NCBI GenBank assembly: GCA_003003615.1
Contig: PVWD01000026.1
Location: forward strand, 1-38,764
Source: a filamentous cyanobacterium CCP2
GTDB lineage: Bacteria > Cyanobacteriota > Cyanobacteriia > Elainellales > Elainellaceae
Direction of reading: 5' to 3'
DNA length: 38,764 nucleotides
How positions within the stretch are numbered: position 1 is the stretch's first letter; each line of letters begins with the position of its first letter. Below the pieces are notes generated by a model. That model saw only the letters and a list, made by a program, of their open reading frames with translations, did no database searches and was not told the origin of the DNA. A program made the translations under genes and the position numbers. This document shows positions 25,647 through 34,997 of the stretch, in pieces.

Positions 25647-26537
25647 ATGACGACAATTCAAGAGTCACTCGGAAGCAGTCCAGAGGTCAATTTAGAGCGC
25701 AAGAAATCGTCTTCAAAAAACCTGTTTGGCATTCTCATGACAGGTTTAACGGCGGTGTTTACGCTGTTCATTCTGGTTCCACTTTTTGCCCTCGTTTTTG
25801 ATGTTGCCCGCCAAGGGCTTCCTCGGCTGGGGCTTCAGTCTTTCACGCAACTACCGCCGCCTCCGGGTTTGACGGAAGGTTGTTTTGGTAATGCGATCGT
25901 TGGAACGCTGATTGTTTTGGCTGTTGCAGCCGCCTTTGCCGTCCCAATTGGTGTTTTGGCAGCCATTTACCTCAATGAATTTGGTAAAGGAAGCAAAATT
26001 GCCTACTGGGTAAGGTTTGGTGCCAACGTTTTAACGGGGGTTCCGGCCATTATTGCGGGTTTGTTTGCCTACACGGTTGTAGTACTTGCAATGGGGCGGT
26101 TCTCTGCCTTTTCGGGTGGTGTCGCTTTGGCGGTTGTGATGTTGCCCATTGTGATGCGAACCACTGAAGAAGGATTGCTGATTGTGCCGCAAGAGGTGCG
26201 CCAGGGTTCTTTGGCGGTGGGTGCGACGAAGTTTCAAACCATTTCCAGAATTGTGGTTCCGGCGGCTCTGCCAACGATTGCCACTGCGGTAACGCTGGGT
26301 TTGGCACGGGCAGCTGGAGAGGCGGCTCCACTTCTGTTTACGGCTCTGAATAATAACTTCTGGTCTACTGATCTGTTCAGACCGATCGCAACCTTGCCCG
26401 TATTAATTTACTTCTTCTCAATCATTCCCTACCGAGCGCAGCAAGAAATTGCTTGGGCAGCCGCTTTGGTTCTGTTGGGACTTGTGTTAATTGTTAGCGT
26501 TATTGCACGGGTTGTTACAGCTAAAAGACGGTTTTAA
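25647..26537 (+). CDS. pstA: Phosphate ABC transporter permease PstA
   Basis: A 296-residue permease with six predicted helices and the EAA-type loop IVPQEVRQGSLAVGATKFQ. It follows pstC by 134 bases with a GAGG-type ribosome site upstream (GAGGAAAGAAGG). The segment FGKGSKIAYWVRFGANVLTG precedes the conserved GVPAI. Forms the inner-membrane channel with PstC. Confidence 0.95.
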   Translation: MTTIQESLGSSPEVNLERKKSSSKNLFGILMTGLTAVFTLFILVPLFALVFDVARQGLPRLGLQSFTQLPPPPGLTEGCFGNAIVGTLIVLAVAAAFAVPIGVLAAIYLNEFGKGSKIAYWVRFGANVLTGVPAIIAGLFAYTVVVLAMGRFSAFSGGVALAVVMLPIVMRTTEEGLLIVPQEVRQGSLAVGATKFQTISRIVVPAALPTIATAVTLGLARAAGEAAPLLFTALNNNFWSTDLFRPIATLPVLIYFFSIIPYRAQQEIAWAAALVLLGLVLIVSVIARVVTAKRRF

Positions 26538-26627
26538 TCCTGCTGATTGATGAACGATCGATGTTTGCGATCGACGTTTGCAAGGAGCGGTTGATTTCAC
26601 CTGTTTAACGGCTCATGCTGCCTGATC

Positions 26628-27464
26628 ATGAGATTAGGGTTAGTTTGGGTTATGGTTTTCAGCATTTCTCTTTCCCTTCACACTCAAACCAGAGCAATTT
26701 TGCAAGCCGAAAACGTTTCGGTGCAATATGGTTCGGTTCCAGCGATCCAGGACATTAACCTGGATATTCCTAAGAACCGGGTGACTGCTTTCATTGGGCC
26801 TTCTGGCAGCGGTAAGAGTACGCTATTGCGCTGCTTTAACCGGATGAATGACACCATTCCGGGGGCGCGGTTGTTGGGCAGGCTCACATTTGAAGGAGTT
26901 GATCTCTATGGGAGAAATGTTGATCCGGTTCAGGTGCGTCGCCGGATCGGCATGGTCTTCCAAAGACCAAACCCGTTGCCAAAGTCAGTTTATGAAAATA
27001 TTGCCTTTGGGGCCAGAATTAATGGTTATCCAGGCGATATGGATGAATTGGTCGAACGAATTTTGCGCCGTGCTGCGCTTTGGGACGAAGTGAAAGACAA
27101 GTTGTGGCAGAGTGGCTTGTCGCTGTCGGGTGGCCAGCAACAGCGGCTCTGCATTGCACGAATATTGGCGATCGAACCGAAAGTGATTCTCCTTGATGAA
27201 CCCTGTTCTGCCCTTGATCCGGTTTCAACCCTTCGCATTGAAGATTTGCTCATTGAACTGAAGCAGCAATATACGATCGTCATTGTGACTCACAATATGC
27301 AACAGGCGATGCGAGTCTCAGATTGGACGGCATTTTTTAATGCGGAAGTGGACGCTCATGACCATCGTAAAAACCGTTTAGTAGAGTTTGCTCCCACTAA
27401 AGTTTTATTCAGCACACCCAAAGAACGAGCCACTCAAGATTATATTAGTGGTCGGTTTGGCTAG
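26628..27464 (+). CDS. pstB: Phosphate ABC transporter ATP-binding protein PstB
   Basis: A 278-residue ATPase that drives phosphate uptake through PstCA. Walker [10 protein letters not shown] (57-65; most PstB proteins have Cys in place of the second Ser), Q-loop in [19 protein letters not shown], signature [15 protein letters not shown], Walker [14 protein letters not shown] and the H-loop [11 protein letters not shown]. The C-terminal DYISGRFG is typical. Neither ATG 26628 nor the in-frame ATG 26652 has a good ribosome-binding site; the first 24-30 residues do not match the family and the start may be later. No phoU follows. Confidence 0.94.
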   Translation: MRLGLVWVMVFSISLSLHTQTRAILQAENVSVQYGSVPAIQDINLDIPKNRVTAFIGPSGSGKSTLLRCFNRMNDTIPGARLLGRLTFEGVDLYGRNVDPVQVRRRIGMVFQRPNPLPKSVYENIAFGARINGYPGDMDELVERILRRAALWDEVKDKLWQSGLSLSGGQQQRLCIARILAIEPKVILLDEPCSALDPVSTLRIEDLLIELKQQYTIVIVTHNMQQAMRVSDWTAFFNAEVDAHDHRKNRLVEFAPTKVLFSTPKERATQDYISGRFG

Positions 27465-27566
27465 TTTGGCTAATTTCCACGGACTTCCCTTTCATTCTTT
27501 GCTCTGCACAGAGCGGTTTACCTAAACGTCTCTGTTCTAATCCCCTAATGCTTCTCCTAATCCTCA

Positions 27567-28310
27567 ATGTCAAAACCGGGTGCGGAAATTTCTGATGCTG
27601 TCTATCACCTGAGAAACATTCTCGTTCTGGAGAATGACGATCGTTTGCGAGAGTCGATCGTTCAGCTTTTGCAGGGTGAACAGTATCAGGTGATGAGTGC
27701 TGTTGATGGTAATACAGGCTTACAAATGGCGCTCCAAACCGCTCAACACCGTATGGATGGTGAATCGATTAATTTAATTATTCTTGATCAGACATTGCCG
27801 CATATTGATGGACTAACGATTTGCCAACGGTTACGCCAAATGGGTAGCAATGTTCCCATTTTGATGATCAGTTCCAAAACGAGCGAAACTGATCGCGTTG
27901 TTGGGCTAGAACTTGGAGCAGATGACTATTTACCAAAACCCTTCGGCATGAGGGAGCTTTTGGCCCGCTGCCGCGCCTTACTCCGTCGGTGGGATTCACA
28001 ACCCGATCGCAGAGGGCTACTCAGAATTGGGGACATTGTACTAGACCATCAATCAATGGCGGTGCATGTCCGCGGACAAGAAGTATCTTTATCTCCTAGA
28101 GAATTCCGTCTGCTCAAGTTCTTTATGCAGCATCCCCGACAAGTATTGTCCAGAGAGCTATTAGTTAAGCAAGTCTGGGGGCAGGACTTTCTCAAAGATC
28201 CAAAGACCTTAGATGTTCACATTCGTTGGCTACGCGAAAAGTTAGAAGTTGATCCCAGCCAACCGCAGTACTTAATCACCATGAGAGGTTTTGGCTACCG
28301 ATTTGGATAG
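27567..28310 (+). CDS. PhoB/SphR-like OmpR-family response regulator
   Basis: A 247-residue regulator encoded directly after pstB. Receiver domain: acidic pocket ENDD (22-25, with Asn at a usually acidic place), phosphoacceptor Asp74 in IILDQTLP, and DDYLPKPFG with the conserved Lys. The OmpR-type winged helix includes LSPREFRLLKFFMQHP, VDVHIRWLR-like TLDVHIRWLREKL and ends RGFGYRFG. In cyanobacteria SphR controls pst genes, so this position makes it the prime candidate to bind the Pho boxes in this window. The cognate kinase (SphS) is not in the window. Confidence 0.82.
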   Translation: MSKPGAEISDAVYHLRNILVLENDDRLRESIVQLLQGEQYQVMSAVDGNTGLQMALQTAQHRMDGESINLIILDQTLPHIDGLTICQRLRQMGSNVPILMISSKTSETDRVVGLELGADDYLPKPFGMRELLARCRALLRRWDSQPDRRGLLRIGDIVLDHQSMAVHVRGQEVSLSPREFRLLKFFMQHPRQVLSRELLVKQVWGQDFLKDPKTLDVHIRWLREKLEVDPSQPQYLITMRGFGYRFG

Positions 28311-28352
28311 CTTGCTCAGGATCAACTTGGATAGCCTGCTCAGGATCAACCC
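28305..28352 (+). repeat. 24-bp tandem duplication at the regulator stop codon
   Basis: GGATAGCTTGCTCAGGATCA at 28305 recurs at 28329 with one change in that block (C for T). The first copy contains the last Gly codon and the TAG stop, so the duplication extended the 3' end only. Confidence 0.85.
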
Positions 28353-28374
28353 AATTCAGAACATGCCATTCTCT

Positions 28375-28414
28375 ATCTGGCAAACCGTTCCTGTGATAGC
28401 AGAGCCTGCCAGAT
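28375..28414 (+). terminator. Weak hairpin after the SphR-like gene
   Basis: ATCTGGCA (28375-28382) pairs with TGCCAGAT (28407-28414); a 24-base loop and a short TTT follow. It may mark the end of the pst transcript, but support is modest. Confidence 0.35.
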
Positions 28415-28497
28415 TTCCACCTCTAGCGAATATGTAACAGTTTTACAATTCTTGCTTTTGCCTGCCCTTACTTCGGAGCGTAGCTAAAGCACCTTAT

Positions 28498-28568
28498 TTA
28501 CCGTTCAGCTTCTTTGACTGGGCGGGCAAGATACCCACCCCAAGAATTTCAGGTTATTAAATTTACAT
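28498..28568 (-). repeat. Dispersed repeat, copy B
   Basis: Reverse-complement copy of 21835-21907, ending four bases before the ndhJ stop codon. The blocks TCTTTGACTGGGCGGGCAAG and AATTTCAGGTTATTAAATTT are shared; the middle differs (ATACCCACCCC against ATGACCATCTCAC). Confidence 0.85.
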
Positions 28569-28571
28569 TTC

Positions 28572-29108
28572 CTAGTAGGCATCTTGCAGTTCGTAGAAAT
28601 CTGGAGAAATGTAGTCTTTGCGAAGCGGATATCCCACCCAGTCTTCTGGCATGAGGAGGCGTTTCAGGTTCGGATGCCCCTCATACACAATGCCATACAT
28701 GTCGTAACTTTCCCGCTCTTGCCAGTCAGCTCCTTTCCAGATCCAGTACACTGAGGGCACTCTGGCATCATCACGAGGCAAAAAGACCTTGACCCGAACC
28801 TCTTCCGGCTCAGTTACCCCGTCTTCCAGTTTCGCCAGATGGTACATACTGACCAGTTCACCACCCGCGCCGGTATCGTAGGCCGCCTGACACTGGAGGT
28901 AGTTAAACCCATAGGCATAAAGAGCCGTACAGAAAGGAAGCAGGACTTCGCGATCGACCTTCAACACCTCTACACCCAGGTGATCGGGTTCCATGATGTC
29001 ATGCTCAAACCCATTCTCACTGAGCCACTTAGAAACCTGACCCGCCTCAACAATCCGAGTTTCTGCCTCTGCTTCCGGCGTAGGAGACTTAGATTCCTCT
29101 TCAGCCAT
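28572..29108 (-). CDS. ndhJ: NDH-1 subunit J
   Basis: A 178-residue peripheral-arm subunit of the cyanobacterial NDH-1 complex, which takes part in respiration, cyclic electron flow and CO2 uptake. It has the 30-kDa subunit block [22 protein letters not shown] with the [15 protein letters not shown] ending. The start at 29108 (MAEEESK) is preferred; an upstream ATG at 29126 would add MRRRKV inside ndhK. The gene overlaps the end of ndhK by eight bases, showing translational coupling. Confidence 0.95.
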   Translation of the reverse strand: MAEEESKSPTPEAEAETRIVEAGQVSKWLSENGFEHDIMEPDHLGVEVLKVDREVLLPFCTALYAYGFNYLQCQAAYDTGAGGELVSMYHLAKLEDGVTEPEEVRVKVFLPRDDARVPSVYWIWKGADWQERESYDMYGIVYEGHPNLKRLLMPEDWVGYPLRKDYISPDFYELQDAY

Positions 29109-29838
29109 CACTTTCCTCCTTCTCAATCTGCTGCTCTAGCACAGGGGGAACCGGCATTCCCATTGCTTCCATCAATTCTCTGGGAGGAGCCTGTCTTGCT
29201 TCTGCCTGGAGGTATTTCCCATTCAGGATCTCTGGTACAGCGTTCAAACTGTGGTTAACACTGTAATACCGATGGGTTTGAACGAAATTACCCCGCTCCA
29301 CCAATGCCTCATTAGAAATCTTTTTGCGGAGCTTAATGATCGCATCAATAATGGCTTCTGGGCGAGGAGGGCAGCCGGGGATGTAAACATCCACCGGAAT
29401 CAGCTTGTCCACCCCTCTGACGGCGGTTGTCGAATCCATGCTGAACATGCCGCCAGTGATGGTGCAGGCTCCCATCGCAATCACATACTTGGGATCAGGC
29501 ATTTGCTCATACAAACGCACCAAAGCGGGTGCCATCTTCATGGTGATGGTTCCAGCCGTGATGATCAGGTCTGCTTGTCTGGGGCTAGACCGGGGCAACA
29601 AGCCGAAGCGATCGAAGTCAAACCGAGAGCCAATCAGCGCAGCAAACTCAATGAAGCAACACGCCGTTCCATAGAGCATTGGCCAAAGGCTCGACAACCG
29701 CGCCCAGTTGTGCAAGTCATCAACGGTTGTCAGAATCACATTCTCCGAAAGAGCCTGCGTTACTTCCGTGCGTCCAACCGGATTCAGCAGCTTTTCAACG
29801 GAGGGATTTGAACTAGAAGTTTGGGGAGTCATGACCAT
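29101..29838 (-). CDS. ndhK: NDH-1 subunit K (4Fe-4S N2 cluster subunit)
   Basis: A 245-residue subunit carrying the N2 iron-sulfur cluster of NDH-1. The cluster ligands are the paired Cys in [11 protein letters not shown], the Cys in MGACTITGG and the Cys in PGCPPRPEA. Middle gene of ndhC-ndhK-ndhJ; it overlaps ndhC by ten bases and ndhJ by eight. A second ATG six bases in (29832) is also possible. Confidence 0.97.
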   Translation of the reverse strand: MVMTPQTSSSNPSVEKLLNPVGRTEVTQALSENVILTTVDDLHNWARLSSLWPMLYGTACCFIEFAALIGSRFDFDRFGLLPRSSPRQADLIITAGTITMKMAPALVRLYEQMPDPKYVIAMGACTITGGMFSMDSTTAVRGVDKLIPVDVYIPGCPPRPEAIIDAIIKLRKKISNEALVERGNFVQTHRYYSVNHSLNAVPEILNGKYLQAEARQAPPRELMEAMGMPVPPVLEQQIEKEESDG

Positions 29839-30191
29839 TCTAAGGCTCCTTTACGCCATGCATAAACGAGAGCAACAACTAAAATTCCAATAAAAATCAG
29901 GGCTTCAATAAATGCCAGAAGCCCAAGCTGGTTAAACGCTACCGCCCAGGGGTAGAGAAAAACCGTCTCAACGTCAAAAATGACGAAGATCAAGGCGAAC
30001 ATGTAATAGCGGATGTTGAACTGAATCCAAGCTCCGCCGATCGGTTCCATTCCCGATTCATAGGTTGTACGCCGTTCAACACCTGTACGACGGGGGGCAA
30101 GTAGGGTGGAGAGGACGATCGCCGCAGCACAGACAAGGGCGCAAACGATCACAAACCCTAGAAAATACTCGTAGCCGTTGAGGACAAACAC
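29829..30191 (-). CDS. ndhC: NDH-1 subunit C
   Basis: A 120-residue membrane subunit (NuoA family) of NDH-1 with three helices. Hallmarks are [44 protein letters not shown] and the final [10 protein letters not shown]. First gene of the operon; the promoter should lie just upstream, in 30192-30260 on this strand. Confidence 0.97.
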   Translation of the reverse strand: MFVLNGYEYFLGFVIVCALVCAAAIVLSTLLAPRRTGVERRTTYESGMEPIGGAWIQFNIRYYMFALIFVIFDVETVFLYPWAVAFNQLGLLAFIEALIFIGILVVALVYAWRKGALEWS

Positions 30192-30373
30192 AGTTAAACT
30201 TAGTGCCTTAGTATGGACTCTTTGATAATGTTACCTATTTTTTACACTATATCGGAATTTTTTGAAGTGCGAAGGGAAGATGAGGAGAGCGGAAGAGCGC
30301 AGAGCAGAGCGGGACGGGGTGATTCACACCACCCTTATGGATACGTTATGGGTGTGATTAGTGATGGGTGTAA

Positions 30374-31081
30374 TTAACTTTGTGAGCTAGATTGCTGTTG
30401 CTCAATCCAGGCTTGCCACAGGTCAGGACGACGATCGCGGGTGCGCTGTACTTGCTGCTCTTTGCGCCACTGGGCGATCCGCTGATGGTTCCCTGATAGC
30501 AACACATCGGGCACTTTTAAGCCCCGGAAATCGGCTGGACGAGTGTACTGAGGGTAGTCTAGTAACCCAGCTTCAAAACTTTCAGCTTTCAAAGATTCTT
30601 CTTTGCCCACCGTTCCAGGCAGCAGCCGAATCACTCCATTCAACAACGTCAGAGCCGGAATTTCACCGCAGGTTAAAACAAAATCTCCTAAGGACACCTC
30701 GCGCGTCACAAGGTGCAGTACTCGTTCATCAATGCCTTCGTAATGGCCGCAAATCAGCACTGTCTGCTTATATTCCGCTGCGATTTCTTGGAACATTTTT
30801 TGATTCATGGTTTGCCCCTGAGGGGTCAGCAAAATGACCTCGCGTTTCGGTAAATGAGGCAAAGATTCGACTGCCGCAAAAATGGGTTCAGGTTTAATTA
30901 ACATCCCCACGCCGCCGCCATAAGGTTCATCATCGACTTTGTGGTGTTTGTCGGTTGTAAAGTCACGCGGGTTGGTCAAATGAACGGTCGCAATTTGCTT
31001 GGCCAAGGCCTTTCCTAACAAGCCAGAATTTAAGGGAGAGGTAAAGAAATCTGGGAATAGCGTCACAATATCGAAGCGCAT
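30374..31081 (-). CDS. trmD: tRNA (guanine-N1-)-methyltransferase TrmD
   Basis: A 235-residue SPOUT methyltransferase that makes m1G37 in tRNA, guarding the reading frame. The knot region shows LICGHYEGIDERV, the SLGDFVLTCGEIPAL loop and the C-terminal LLSGNHQRIAQWRKEQ. The DDEPYGGGVGM block binds the substrate tRNA and AdoMet. MRFDIVTLFP is the usual start, so 31081 is chosen over an upstream ATG at 31096. A weak dyad TCACACC/GGTGTGA lies just after the stop. Confidence 0.96.
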   Translation of the reverse strand: MRFDIVTLFPDFFTSPLNSGLLGKALAKQIATVHLTNPRDFTTDKHHKVDDEPYGGGVGMLIKPEPIFAAVESLPHLPKREVILLTPQGQTMNQKMFQEIAAEYKQTVLICGHYEGIDERVLHLVTREVSLGDFVLTCGEIPALTLLNGVIRLLPGTVGKEESLKAESFEAGLLDYPQYTRPADFRGLKVPDVLLSGNHQRIAQWRKEQQVQRTRDRRPDLWQAWIEQQQSSSQS

Positions 31082-31364
31082 AGTCGAGCATTGCAATTTG
31101 GGTTGCTGAAGTGAGTTTGGTTGCTGAAGTGAAAACGAGACGAATTCTACTCCTCTCAGCCTACTTTAGTTTCAGCAAAACTTTGAGCAAAACCCTGTTT
31201 GTGAAGTATTCTCGTGATAGACAGCGACGGCTGAATGGGAGTAGCTCCTCTAGGTTTTATGCAAACTTTAGTTAGGAGTTTTTTGCGTTTGAGCAAGAAC
31301 TAAAGCTGTCGTGGGAATCCTTGATACGTAGAACTCCCAGGCAGGGAAGCTGGAATATTGTCCT

Positions 31365-32732
31365 ATGGTGTCTTCAGACGATTCAAGCGAGTTAAACCTT
31401 TCCAGTGATGTTTACCAGCGTGTTCTCGCTCAATTTCAAGGTGATTGGGCAAAGCGGCTCAATGTGGAGCAAATGTTTACGCTGATCAACGGAGTACTGC
31501 CGCTTGAAGCGTGTCTTTACTACCAGGTGTTGCCCCTGTTTTTGGAAGGGAACCGTCTGCACCTGGGCATGGTGACACCCAATGACACATCGGCCCTGGA
31601 ATATGTCCGCCGAATTGTTTCCTACTTGAACTATTCCCTTGTTCCTCGTGCCATTACCTATGATGCGCTTCAAGTTGCCCTGACGGGGTACTTAAACTGC
31701 ACCGGAGCGGCATCTAAAACCAAGAATTCGCCAGAGTTATTTAGCTACGGGCACCATCGCCATTCGTCCCACAGCCGTCGCGATCGGGTGGATCAAAGTA
31801 ACCGCCCAACGTTGATTCTGGATGACCCAGATGAGTTTCTCAACGAATTTGAAAGTACGCGAATGCCGGAGTCAGCTTTACCCCCTCCAGAATTGCCCGC
31901 TTCGCCCGCGTTACCGCCTCCCAGTGCAGATTATCCCATTGAACAAATCACCGTTCTCCAAGAGGACGGGCTGCCAGACGATATCCTGCATTCCAATAAA
32001 CAAGTGCAGGATGACATGGGACGATCGCCTCATCTGAATTCAACTCCCGCCCATCCATCCCCTGATTTGGTCGCACCTTCACAGCAAGCAAACGCATCTC
32101 AATCCCTCCCTCAACTGATTGATGCAGTACCAGCCCTGGAAATTCAAGCAAATCATTTGTCGAGTTCTGTGGAAGTGTTGGCATCACTGCCGGCCAAAGA
32201 CCTTTTGCAAGAACTGTTGGCAAGAGTGCTATTGGGTGGTATTGGGCGGTTGTATTTTGAGTGCCATGCTCAGTATGGGCGCGTGCTGTGGAGCCAGGAT
32301 GGAGTCTTGCAGTCAGTGTTGGATAGTTTGCCGTTACCCGTTTTTGCCCAGCTATTGGCCGAGCTGAAGCGGGTTGCTCAGTTGGCTCCCATTCCAGTCA
32401 CCCAACCGAAACACGCTGAGATTGAGCGGTTGTACGATCGCAACCGAGTGTTATTGCGCTTTCGGTTTATGCCAAACCAATACGGTGAAGAAGCGACGCT
32501 TCAGGTTTTGCGTGGAGCTGCCCTGCGGTTTTACCAACGGCAACAGCTAACCAAACTCAAACGAGATGCTCTTGGCATTGCCAAACAACTTCAAACCAAA
32601 CTGAATGAAATTCGCGATCGGGCTTATGCTGAGCCTGGTTTGTCTGCTGCCCGATTTGAATCCCTCCCTGCCCTGAATCAACTACTGCAAACCATTGAGG
32701 AACAGTTGAACGATCTAGAAGAGAAAGGTTAG
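31365..32732 (+). CDS. PilB/GspE-like protein with N-domains but no ATPase domain
   Basis: A 455-residue cytoplasmic protein. Residues about 30-115 resemble the N1 (MshE-N-like) domain of type IV pilus and type II secretion ATPases (LPLEACLYYQVLPLFLEGNRLHLGMVTPND). A Pro/Ser-rich linker follows (about 120-260). The next 120 residues parallel the N2 domain: GRLYFECHAQYGRVLWSQDGVLQ, a helix LPVFAQLLAELKRVA, and FRFMPNQYGEEATLQVLRG. The protein then ends in a coiled-coil-like tail (about 390-455), with no Walker A, Asp box or Walker B. So it is a non-enzymatic relative, perhaps a partner or regulator of pilus assembly. The parallel is by eye; the exact role is unknown. Confidence 0.65.
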   Translation: MVSSDDSSELNLSSDVYQRVLAQFQGDWAKRLNVEQMFTLINGVLPLEACLYYQVLPLFLEGNRLHLGMVTPNDTSALEYVRRIVSYLNYSLVPRAITYDALQVALTGYLNCTGAASKTKNSPELFSYGHHRHSSHSRRDRVDQSNRPTLILDDPDEFLNEFESTRMPESALPPPELPASPALPPPSADYPIEQITVLQEDGLPDDILHSNKQVQDDMGRSPHLNSTPAHPSPDLVAPSQQANASQSLPQLIDAVPALEIQANHLSSSVEVLASLPAKDLLQELLARVLLGGIGRLYFECHAQYGRVLWSQDGVLQSVLDSLPLPVFAQLLAELKRVAQLAPIPVTQPKHAEIERLYDRNRVLLRFRFMPNQYGEEATLQVLRGAALRFYQRQQLTKLKRDALGIAKQLQTKLNEIRDRAYAEPGLSAARFESLPALNQLLQTIEEQLNDLEEKG

Positions 32733-32765
32733 ATAAAAGCTAAAAATTCAAAGCGAAGGTCATTT

Positions 32766-33521
32766 TTACCCATTTTTCCGATCGCCCTTTACACCGCTTC
32801 TTTCCACCGTTTCCAGGCGAATCGTATCTCTTAAACCCAGCCAGTTATGACGCTTTACGCCCCAAGGAAAGACAACAAGCATAACTAAAAAAACAATCGC
32901 CAGTCCGATCGCAACGGGAAAACCGATCGTGGAAACTGACCCCATGTAGGTGAGGCTAAGCGTATTGGGAATGATGCCCAGGAGGTTGGCAATGGCAAAA
33001 ATGGGCAGCGACATCCCAGAAATACCTGCTCCATAGCTCACCAAGTCATAGGGCAGAAAGGGAAACAGGTGGGACACAAACACAATCCAACCTAAATAGA
33101 TTTCTCCTCGGTGCTTAGAGAAATAAACTGATTTTCCAGTCAATGCCTGAACCGCCGATCGTCCCAAGGTTCGTCCAATAAAATAGGCTGCCAAACTGCC
33201 GAGAAATAGCCCAATCACACCATAGGTTCCGGCGGGAAACCCTCCCCAAACGGCTCCGGCAGCTACAGTGACAGGCGTACTGGGAACAGGTCCAACCACG
33301 ATCGCCACGACCAAAAAAGCAATGTATGCCAAAATGCCAAACGATCCTAGATTCTGAATTGACTGGACAATTGCTTGAGGAGATGACCAGTCCAGTCCAG
33401 ATTGGGTGACAAACCACCAGCCCGCACCCCCACACAGCAACAAAACCAGTAGGGCGATCGTATTTGGCACCGTCAGTAATGCGTACAGTTTCGCTAATCG
33501 CTTTTTTTGCTTGTTTCTCAT
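32766..33521 (-). CDS. TVP38/TMEM64 (DedA-like) family membrane protein
   Basis: A 251-residue inner-membrane protein with about five to six helices. The family motif is seen in GPVPSTPVTVAAGAVWGGFPAG and FPFLPYDLVSYGAGI. Relatives belong to the VTT/DedA superfamily, some with lipid-scramblase activity; the substrate here is unknown. A single N-terminal helix follows the basic start MRNKQKKRLAKLY. Confidence 0.88.
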   Translation of the reverse strand: MRNKQKKRLAKLYALLTVPNTIALLVLLLCGGAGWWFVTQSGLDWSSPQAIVQSIQNLGSFGILAYIAFLVVAIVVGPVPSTPVTVAAGAVWGGFPAGTYGVIGLFLGSLAAYFIGRTLGRSAVQALTGKSVYFSKHRGEIYLGWIVFVSHLFPFLPYDLVSYGAGISGMSLPIFAIANLLGIIPNTLSLTYMGSVSTIGFPVAIGLAIVFLVMLVVFPWGVKRHNWLGLRDTIRLETVERSGVKGDRKNG

Positions 33522-33762
33522 AAAAACCCAGTCAGAACATTAGGCAAAGGGTTCGGCTCTGTTCGGTTCAATGGATATTCCATTTATCCTCTGCACGCAT
33601 CAAAATCAAAAGCCGCCTGTCGAGTATAGTCTTTCCGGCTTGAAACCTTTCTCGCTGGAAACGGTGTTCTCTTCAGAATGAAAAAAATCTTAACTTTTGG
33701 TAGATTGCAAGCAGGACAAGATTCATTAACCTCTCGAAAGAAACAATTTGGTGATTACTCTC

Positions 33763-34662
33763 ATGCGTAAATGGTTTGGACTCGCGCTCATCAGCTGCTT
33801 CATCGTATTCCTTGGGGCGTTAGCTCAACCCAAACAAAATCAATTGACTGCGGCTGAGCCGGGGGTTGATATTGTTCAGCCGGACTATGGCGAAAAACTC
33901 ATGCACTCGCACCTTGGCGATCGTCCCGTTGCATCTCCCATGGTGGCTCAGGCTCCTGCGGCTCCGGTGGTTTCTGAGCGTGTCACCTATGCCTCGGTGG
34001 AGGGCACACCTGTAGAGGGCTATTTGGCTCGTCCTGCGGATGCTACAGAGCCTCTACCTGGACTAATTGTGATCCACGAGTGGTGGGGACTGAACGACAA
34101 TATTGAAATGATGACCGATCGTTTGGCAGGTGAAGGATACGTTGCCCTAGCGGTTGATCTGTTTGAAGGGCAAGTGGCTGACCAACCTGAACAAGCCCGC
34201 GAACAGGTGCAAGCGGCTTCCCAAACGCCAGAACGTCTGGAAGAAAACCTGCGCCAGGCTTACCAATATCTGCAAACTGAGCAAGGAACCACTGGAGTTG
34301 CCAGTATTGGCTGGTGCTTTGGCGGAACCTGGTCATTGAATACGGCTTTACTGCTGCCAAATGAACTTGATGCAACGGTCATCTATTACGGTGGACAAAT
34401 CACCACAGACCCGGACACTCTCAGTTCCTTGGAAATGCCGATTCTAGGAATTTTTGGTGAATTGGATGATAATCCGTCCCCTGAAACTGTACGCGAATTT
34501 GAGGCAGCATTAAGCACGCTAGACAAATCGGCTGACATCTACATTTATGAAAATGCGGATCACGCTTTTGCTAACCCTTCTGGAACGCGATATAACGCTG
34601 AAGCGGCGGAAGATGCTTGGGAACGTACGATCGCCTTTTTGAATCAGCATCTAAAAGAGTAA
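33763..34662 (+). CDS. Secreted dienelactone hydrolase-family enzyme
   Basis: A 299-residue alpha/beta hydrolase with an N-terminal signal peptide or anchor (MRKWFGLALISCFIVFLGALA) and a 60-residue linker. The catalytic Cys is in GWCFGG, the Asp probably in FGELDDNPSP and the His in ENADHAFANPSG. The family hydrolyses cyclic dienelactones, but many cyanobacterial members act on other esters, so the substrate is open. ATG 33763 is chosen over GTG 33751 and TTG 33748, which add only a few residues before the signal peptide. Likely periplasmic. Confidence 0.88.
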   Translation: MRKWFGLALISCFIVFLGALAQPKQNQLTAAEPGVDIVQPDYGEKLMHSHLGDRPVASPMVAQAPAAPVVSERVTYASVEGTPVEGYLARPADATEPLPGLIVIHEWWGLNDNIEMMTDRLAGEGYVALAVDLFEGQVADQPEQAREQVQAASQTPERLEENLRQAYQYLQTEQGTTGVASIGWCFGGTWSLNTALLLPNELDATVIYYGGQITTDPDTLSSLEMPILGIFGELDDNPSPETVREFEAALSTLDKSADIYIYENADHAFANPSGTRYNAEAAEDAWERTIAFLNQHLKE

Positions 34663-34715
34663 GGCTTAAGGGGAGTTTAGTTAAATCCGACTCCCCCTGC
34701 ACCTCACTCGATCGT

Positions 34716-34973
34716 TCACTTCTCCAGCCGGATGGCATACCACTGTAAAAAGCCGTCCGGCCCCACATCTAACTCACACGCCGTTTCCATCAGGTGCTTT
34801 GCCTGCTCCTCAAGGTGGATAAACCGCTGTAGCTCTTGGGGTAAATCATCCTGCCGCTCTGCTAAAACGACTTTTAATTTTTCCAGGAGTTCATCTGCCA
34901 TGAGAATCTGCTCTGGCTGGTTGGGTTCCAGCAGCACGTAGGCATCCTCTTGATACATGATGGAGTCTGGCAT
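34716..34973 (-). CDS. crr7: Chlororespiratory reduction 7 (CRR7)-like protein
   Basis: An 85-residue soluble protein of the CRR7 family, factors needed for assembly or stability of the chloroplast NDH complex and kept in most cyanobacteria. Recognisable parts are MPDSIMYQEDAYVLLEPNQPEQ, split by LLEKLKVVLAERQDDLP, and the ending VGPDGFLQWYAIRLEK. It lies 24 bp downstream of pdhA and may share its transcript. The bases just before the ATG are a C-rich heptad repeat in place of a Shine-Dalgarno, so translation may depend on coupling to pdhA. Confidence 0.75.
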   Translation of the reverse strand: MPDSIMYQEDAYVLLEPNQPEQILMADELLEKLKVVLAERQDDLPQELQRFIHLEEQAKHLMETACELDVGPDGFLQWYAIRLEK

Positions 34974-34992
34974 GGGGGTTGGGGGTTGGGGG
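34974..34992 (+). repeat. Three GGGGG tracts between pdhA and crr7
   Basis: Plus strand reads GGGGGTT-GGGGGTT-GGGGG, a 7-bp repeat (short tandem heptamer of a kind common in filamentous cyanobacteria). It fills almost the whole gap between the two minus-strand genes. Confidence 0.9.
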
Positions 34993-34997
34993 CACGT

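Noticed and set aside
31266-31305. CTTTAGTT/AACTAAAG dyad before the PilB-like gene as a terminator or riboswitch
   Set aside because: Eight base pairs, AT-rich, no T-run after it; likely chance.
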